From NCBI GenBank assembly GCA_907163375.1, contig CAJQUW010007012.1, positions 46,621 through 110,620 of the forward strand: 64,000 bases of DNA, written 5' to 3'. Below the pieces are notes generated by a model. That model was not told the origin of the DNA. It made no database searches and saw only the letters and a list, made by a program, of their open reading frames with translations. Below, piece after piece: positions 58,205-64,000 of this stretch. Source of the DNA: Prostheceraeus crozeri. Its lineage: Eukaryota; Platyhelminthes; Polycladida; Euryleptidae. A program made the translations under genes and the position numbers. Position 1 is the first letter of the stretch, and each line of letters starts with the position of its first letter.

Positions 58205-59094
58205 GAAAGTAGAACATTTAATAGCTGAATTATCGGCGAATACACGCAATTTCAAGATTAGTGGCATTATTGCGTAAGTAGTACCAAATTCACACATTTA
58301 ATGGGTTCGACGGTAACCAAGTTAATGGAATACACGTTGACACCTCTCCCTTATATGACAAGTCACAGTAGTCGCTCATACATGGAAAATAATCGAAAGA
58401 AAACAACGAATTGTTGAAGCGATTTTCAATTTATAGCATCGTTAGGATCGATGAATAGCATTACTAACAGTTATACAGAGAAAAACATCGCCATATGAAA
58501 TCAATCAACTTAAAACAGAGAGATTATAAGCTATGTAAAAAAGCACTCATTAATATACATACATGATGTACTACGCGTACATATACGCTATAAAATTTGT
58601 GAAAACATCTGATGTGATAAAGGTTACAAAATTGAAATACAATTTTGAAGAGTTTAAGACAAAACACGATAAACTCCAATTATATAATTGAGAGATTTTA
58701 TCAAAATTCTGAATGGATTTTAAATAATATGATAAAGAAATGGTATGAACCTGCTTTAAGGGCTCACCACTGTAAGAAAAACATTCTTTACTCGAATTGC
58801 TTTGCCACATGTAGAACATTGAACGAAGTACATAGAGTTTATCGTGTTTCGAATTCAATCTTTGTCCAATAAGAATAAATGCAAGCACTGTTAAACACAG
58901 AATTTAAAGGTTAATTACATATAATTACAGGTTTGTTTTGAACGAATACATACTAGTTTACCAGAAATGGTACATAACAATTTCATAAGCACTAATATAT
59001 CTCTACCCTGTTACAAAGATCTGGATTCTACCAAGACATGGTTGTATATTTTCATGTACAGTACAGCACAACAAAATCAGTTCATTAAGGCCAT

Positions 59095-60033
59095 CTAACA
59101 TTTCAGTTCTCTAAGGAATTGATTCACCGAAGCTACCACATTTTTCCAGGAAAATTCACTGCCATACCACATGTCCAGAGCCGAACGCAAAGCTTCTATT
59201 TCCTCCATATCGAATGGCTTTCTTGTCGTTTTGCCCTTTGGACACAGTATACGTGTGGCTAATTCCTTAATAGGATATCGTTTACGAAGAAAGTTACGAG
59301 CAAATACATTTGGGTTAGAGACAGATATAGATGACAAACAAAATGGTCCGTCAAGGCCATTGAAGGTCTTATCTGTTTTCGGTATATCTACGTCGCATTA
59401 GAGATCAATTGAGATTTCGGAACTCGTCAACTAAGGACTTCAAGGTAGTTGTTTGCACACGCATTTCCGCAAGAATAAGGTGTGATGTCGATACCGAAGA
59501 GTTCTCTTCTTTGTGCGATTGAATATTAAAAGACTTCTTCTTGTCGGTCGGGAGACTTACATGAGATTTCATCCTTTTAAGGGCGTATAGTTTCGATTTC
59601 TCCTTTTGAACTGACCTGGATTCTGGAGTTTCATCACATGGTGAAGCAGTACCACCACTGTCTGAGTGGTTGTCATCGATGTCAGTTTTTTTTCCATTTT
59701 AGCAGCAACCCTATTTATGACCTCCGCAGTTGCGCAACGTTCTTGAGCTAGTTCTTCCAAATAGGGAGTCAGACTTTCCATCTTCTCGAATGTGCCTCTT
59801 GCTAAGACCACTGCTGAGACCTCCTTATTTCCATCTTTGAGTGATAACACGGTTCCCTGTCTTACATTTGCTTTCTCTTCATTGGTATATTTGTATAATT
59901 GTGCGTTATTAACGAAAAGTGTCTCAGAATAGGTATTAGTAGTCGTATACCACAATCTCATGTGGAAATTTTGAATCACTGCGAACGTCTTTTCAATTTG
60001 AGATGTACGCTTTCTTTTCGGTAGGGGTTCCAT
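59095..60033 (-). pseudogene. BEN-domain accessory gene of element B
   Basis: ATG at 60033 follows a 3' splice site (CTTTACAG). N-terminus MEPLPKRKRTSQIEKTF, then the shared module (RQGTVLSLKDGNKEVSAVVL, ARGTFEKM), helix LTPYLEELAQE, an acidic stretch (TDIDDNHSDSGGTAS) and a linker to about 59405. The C-terminal BEN domain: SVSNPNVFARNFLRKRYPI, KELATRILCPKGK, FDMEEIEALRSALDMWYG, then SWKNVVASVNQFLRELKC and the stop at 59095. Frame changes occur at an 8-A run near 59690 and near 59410, where an intron is also possible (GTAAGT near 59560). It is inside element B, upstream of the transposase on the same strand. BEN domains bind DNA, so it may recognise the TTGCAAT repeats (inference). Confidence 0.7.
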
Positions 60034-60204
60034 CTGTAAAGAGGTATACATATCACCTAAAATCCCAGAATGGACGATCTTTTCGCAATAAGCCATGCAA
60101 AATCGTGAATGCGTTTCTCATTCAAATCGGATTAGTTTACAGAGGCGCGCGCGCGGTTAAGTTAGGAATACAAAAAAGGAATTCATCTTTACTTTAAGGC
60201 ATTG

Positions 60205-60293
60205 ATTCATCAAAACAAAATTTTGTTTTGATGAATAAACATTTCATATTGTCATTATAAGTCTTAAGACTTATTGACAAATATGAAATGTTT
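60205..60293. repeat. Two adjacent perfect palindromes
   Basis: 60205-60236 is a perfect 32-bp palindrome (ATTCATCAAAACAAAA and its complement). 60237-60293 is a second one, AAACATTTCATAT-TGTCA around a TAAGTCTTAAGACTTA centre, with one bulged base. They lie just upstream of the BEN gene start in element B. Confidence 0.85.
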
Positions 60294-60411
60294 ATGTTAA
60301 TGAGCATAACGTTGAGCTACATGTATGATATGTTGGAATGTTGAGTACACAGTATCTTTTCCTGATTCTCGAAAACATGAAACACCCTTCAATAATTTCG
60401 CGTTATTCGTT

Positions 60412-60482
60412 CAGGGTTGCCACAGGAATTGTAGGAAAAAATTCGCTGACTTCTCGCTGATTTTCGCCGACTTTATTAATAG
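60412..60482 (+). mobile_element. Short hAT-like end fragment
   Basis: CAGGGTTGCCACAGGAATTG followed by TTCGCTGACTTCTCGCTGAT-like repeats, a form seen at ends of small hAT elements. No opposite end or duplication found. Confidence 0.4.
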
Positions 60483-63106
60483 GCTACCAAGAACTCTAGT
60501 CTTTATAGTCTTATTTCAGACTATTTGATATAGAACTAGTGAAGCACTGCGACACATAATCTGATAGAGATCAATATACATGTAAAACAATACGAATAAC
60601 GGCTTAGAGCAGCTGTTTCATCCAATATCAGGAATCATCAGCAAGCCTAGGCCCTTATTTCTCAACATCAGTGCAATCCAACATTTAATTATGCAGCCAT
60701 GCCCGGGAACAATTCAGAGATATCATTAGCATATTGTTATTCTCACTTCAACTGTCAACTAAAAGCAGCATTTGATTACCATCGGACAAGCTATCTAGGC
60801 GTAATGCCAGTAGCTTGTCGCAGATATCTATGTATATCCGTAGAAAGAATAGCAATATGCTAAATCTGTGAATGAATGGGTTAACGTAAAATAGTGCTTA
60901 CGTATCCGCATTTATATATAACCTATACATGTAGTTGACCCATTATCCAAAAACAAATGTAGACAAATGTTTGAAGGGTAAAAATGGACCACGAAAGTAA
61001 CAGATCCATTATCCTTTCAATTTTTAGAACCTATGTGGGGTAGGACCTACACTTTGAGAGGTAGAATGCGTCCATGAAAATATTTGAAATAAAGTTAATG
61101 TACTCGATTTTAAGTAAATGAAAAAATAGCCGTTGGATCTTTTTTTGAATTTTTTTACTTTTAGCAAATCTCTTCTCTAGGGAAATCGACAGCGTTTCAG
61201 AACTTCAAATACACGTGGCCACTTATCTGTTCTTAAATATAATGACCAATCGGATTCAAAAGTAGCAGGAAATCATAACAAATCGGATTAATACTCGTAG
61301 GTAAATAATGATAATAGGTTTATAATTTTGGAGGGATTCATGGAAAATACTTTATAAATGAGTTTTGGAGTAGGAGACTCGGTTTTTCGAATAGACTATC
61401 AAGATTTTCGGCCTATTTTTGTATCATGTCATTTAAGCTCTAACTCTTATTTCATAATACCGGGTAGCCCTAATAGCTACAAGGGATCGAATTGTAAGAT
61501 AGCCTAATAGCCCTACTATAAGCACAGTAGAAAAAATGTGTGGGAGACACGATAATTGCAAATGGTTTAGGTTATTTGGGTAGTTTACATAATTCAAGTT
61601 AACCTGTATGCGGGATGTAATGGACGAAGCTAGAAGCCTTAGGTATCTTATAATTTTTTCCTCTTGTCGTAGGCTTTTACATGTGATAGGCACACATTCA
61701 GCATTTCAGTAGGCCTACATATTCAAAGTACATTTAAATAACCTAAACAAGCTAGTAAATAATTTCTGTATAAATAGTAGCTCCAAGAACAAACCCGCTT
61801 TTTTACGAAGCATCTAGGCCTACATGTAGAGCGTACTAAGTCAGGTATACCTTCTAGAGAAAATACAGGTACCTAACTTCTCGCAGACTCGTTTGCTGAT
61901 TCTTCTAACTGATGTTGAGTGAGACATAAAGGTAAACATAATTACATATGTGATAGGCCCTGGGAAAGTTACATCCCTCGAGCATGGGTGGTACGCCGGT
62001 ACGTAGTTGATTCGCTGAGATTGCCTATTCTTCTCTATGTGTAACAGGAAATGAATGCTAAGGAATACAGTTTTTTAACTTCTTTTCGCCGTGCGTGGGT
62101 CGAATAAACCTTCAAGATAACTTTCTAATAACTCTCGTCTACCGAACTCGAGTTTTGATTTTGATGGACATGGCGAGCGACATGTCGAGGCCACCAGGTC
62201 TTCACTTTTCTCCTCCCTAAACATATTCTTACCTATCCAATGCAATTTATAATATGAATAATACAGGTTATTAAAATGCGACTCTTACTGTTTCGAGTCT
62301 GAATTCAAATAATCATTAACCATAATTCTACATTCTAAAGGTACAACATAACATTCTAATACATAATTCAAGGGTATTCCGGGGTATTCAAAGAAATATA
62401 TTACATAAATATTCATCAATGGTTGAAATTTATGCGAACGTTGAATATTATTTATGTCTTATTCACAGACTATTTCGCTCAATGACTAATCACATAAAAA
62501 ACGATGCGACAGACGTGTAGTTAATTTGAAAGAACAGGAGCGTAAGTTTTGCAGTTCTCACTCGTCGAAGACAGCAAATTCTAATTTCATTATCCATTGA
62601 AAGCAGTCGGCGTATTCTCATTGGTCTATCATCAAATTTAAGCCAATTAAAAAGGAGCGCTGACTCTTTCGTATGATTAAGTTTGTCACTTGTGTTGAAT
62701 GTTTCATTCCATTTCTGATCTGAAGATCATTTCAAATGTCCCTTAATTCACAAATGATATCTAGATCCTTGATTTACGCTTCAAGCATAACTTTTCATTG
62801 CTATAGAACTCAAAACCAAATATATATATATTAATTTTCTGCTCAGTGAAATCAATCACATGTACAGAAATGCTAAAGTTTCACAAGTTAAAATCAACGA
62901 ATGATGATTGAGACGGAGCACGTGATTCTCAAATCAACGCTCTGCTAGTTTCCCATATGCTAATGTTAATGAATGTGAATGAGAAATTAAGACTTTGATG
63001 GGGTGGGTGATAGGAGAATAATTGATGGATCTTAATTGCTGAAGAAGTGGATGGATGGAGCACCCGCTGAATGTCACTCATTGTTAACTTGCTTACGTCA
63101 TTAAGC
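60483..63106. other. Right part of element B, no gene recognised
   Basis: About 2.6 kb of AT-rich DNA upstream of the BEN gene. It probably includes the promoter and 5' exons of the element's genes, but I cannot place them. Short open frames at 61.4-61.7 kb lack motifs. Confidence 0.45.
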
Positions 63107-63114
63107 TGACATTG

Positions 63115-63604
63115 CAGAGATGCCAAGGTTTCAAAAAAAAAAATGCGGGAGACCCAACATCAAATGATCCAACAACAAAAATAGTAAAATTAGATTAAAT
63201 CATATTTAATAGCCCTATCAACTTCCTATATTTCCTTCAATAAATGGAGAATATTTATTTTTGAAGACAATTAATTTGTCACATTTCCAATAAAAAAGAT
63301 AGAATTCGTGAATCAAAAGAAGATCTATCTTTTCAATAAACGTATGATTTCATGCTTCTCATTGGTTGTGAGGGAATGGAGGAAATCGAAGAATAGGCTA
63401 GCGGTGAGTGGCTAATCAGTCCGAACGCTTGCTGTTACATTTGAAAGATGGAAAGAGCACACTAGAAGGATAAAACTATTGGCCTACTTTAAAATACGGC
63501 GTAAATAAATGACGATGCGGGAGATTTAAGCAATTATGCGGATGAGCGGGAGATTGACTAAAAATGCGGGAGACTCCCGCGAAATGCGGGAGACTTGGCA
63601 TGTA
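63115..63604. mobile_element. 490-bp non-autonomous hAT element
   Basis: Begins CAGAGATGCCAAGG and ends CTTGGCATGTA, with an 8-bp duplication TGACATTG (63107-63114 and 63605-63612). Inside, six or more ATGCGGGAGA/TCTCCCGCAT motifs cluster at the ends. Inserted in the right part of element B. Confidence 0.75.
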
Positions 63605-63814
63605 TGACATTGAGATGTTACAACTGCATTGCAATGAATTCCGAAAGACGTTGAGTGATACAGTCATTTTAAGTCAGTAAGAGCCTCTCGAAATGTTATG
63701 CGTCTTATAACACGGGCGTAAAATAATAAGTCACCGGACCTACAGACAATCTGTTTCATACATTCTAACCATATTCTAAGTCATTGATCTCTTTGAGCGC
63801 CATCTACAATACTT

Positions 63815-63986
63815 AAGTAAAATTGCATTTCATATGATTTTATTGCAATAGATATAACTTTCAGAAACTGCAATTTTTCAGTTTATACATAAATTGTAAT
63901 AGTTTTATATCATCAAATTATAAATTGCACTATTTCTGTATTATCACATATATATTGCAATTTTTCCGCAATTTTGTCAACCAGTG
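63815..63986 (-). repeat. Right subterminal TTGCAAT repeats of element B
   Basis: ATTGCAT, ATTGCAA, CTGCAAT, ATTGTAA, ATTGCAC and ATTGCAA in 170 bp, ending in the terminal repeat. Mirrors the left end. Confidence 0.72.
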
Positions 63987-64000
63987 TAGGGACTGGGATA
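63987..64000 (-). other. Resumption of element A exon
   Basis: TA then GGGACTGGGATA. On the minus strand, after removing one TA copy, ATC CCA GTC CCT A joins GTGATGCTATA at 53552 in frame. The rest of element A is outside the window. Confidence 0.6.

Larger units (their letters stand above)
53553..63986 (-). mobile_element. Element B: 10.4-kb CACTA-like transposon inside element A
   Basis: Left end CACTGGTTGACAAAATTGCG and right end CGCAATTTTGTCAACCAGTG are perfect inverted repeats over at least 20 bp, with TA at both outer sides (2-bp target duplication). TTGCAAT repeats fill both subterminal zones. It carries a tnp2-type transposase (54.2-58.2 kb) and a BEN-domain gene (59.1-60.0 kb), both minus. 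The ends and coding regions are clearly related to element A. Confidence 0.9.

Overview
The window is animal nuclear DNA: about 62-65% A+T by eye, spliced genes with canonical GT/AG introns, no operons, and repeat families typical of marine invertebrates. I cannot name the phylum. The recurring octamer TAGGCCTA and the repeat mix would fit an echinoderm, hemichordate, mollusc or similar. I see no convincing ordinary host housekeeping gene, RNA gene or CRISPR array. Nearly everything recognisable is a mobile element, often one inside another.

Layout. 1-0.9 kb: hAT-type transposase tail and a hAT-like end. 1.4-6.1 kb: a 4,652-bp transposon with 1,616-bp, almost identical terminal inverted repeats around a decayed PIN/XPG-like gene (Academ-like by inference). 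1.0-9.7 kb, minus strand: a tnp2/CACTA-type transposase gene followed by a spliced accessory gene whose intron received that 4.65-kb element. 9.8-11.2 kb: an apparently whole Tc1 element. 11.2-13.5 kb: a 5'-truncated Penelope-like retroelement, with 3'-region relics at 29.3-30.1 and 33.1-33.3 kb. 14.1-28.6 kb, minus: a multi-exon DUF4806-type gene. Its intron or exon holds a 9.8-kb transposon (element C, 15,976-25,793) that carries a BEN-domain gene and two further hAT insertions. 30.5-32.4 kb: a second, intact tnp2-type transposase. 35.5-36.3 kb: a small TA-flanked element. 38.7-42.0 kb: a transposase gene bracketed by five copies of CGTCAGCGACGGA. 42.65 kb: a hammerhead-ribozyme-like fossil. 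44.1-49.3 kb: another DUF4806-type gene split by a nearly intact 4.0-kb hAT. 50.6-64.0 kb: CACTA-like element A, cut inside an exon by the related 10.4-kb element B, which carries a tnp2-type transposase and a BEN gene.

How the parts relate. Three or four times the window shows a tnp2-type transposase together with a same-strand accessory gene. The accessory gene has a small N-terminal module, an acidic linker, a coiled coil and a BEN or DUF4806 C-terminal domain. This looks like the animal counterpart of the TnpD/TnpA division of labour in En/Spm, with BEN or DUF4806 as the presumed DNA-binding partner (inference). The second notable signal is a roughly 100-nt nested double-pseudoknot motif, HDV-ribozyme-like in topology, kept in two diverged Penelope-like 3' regions. 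All family names come from reading motifs; no search was run.
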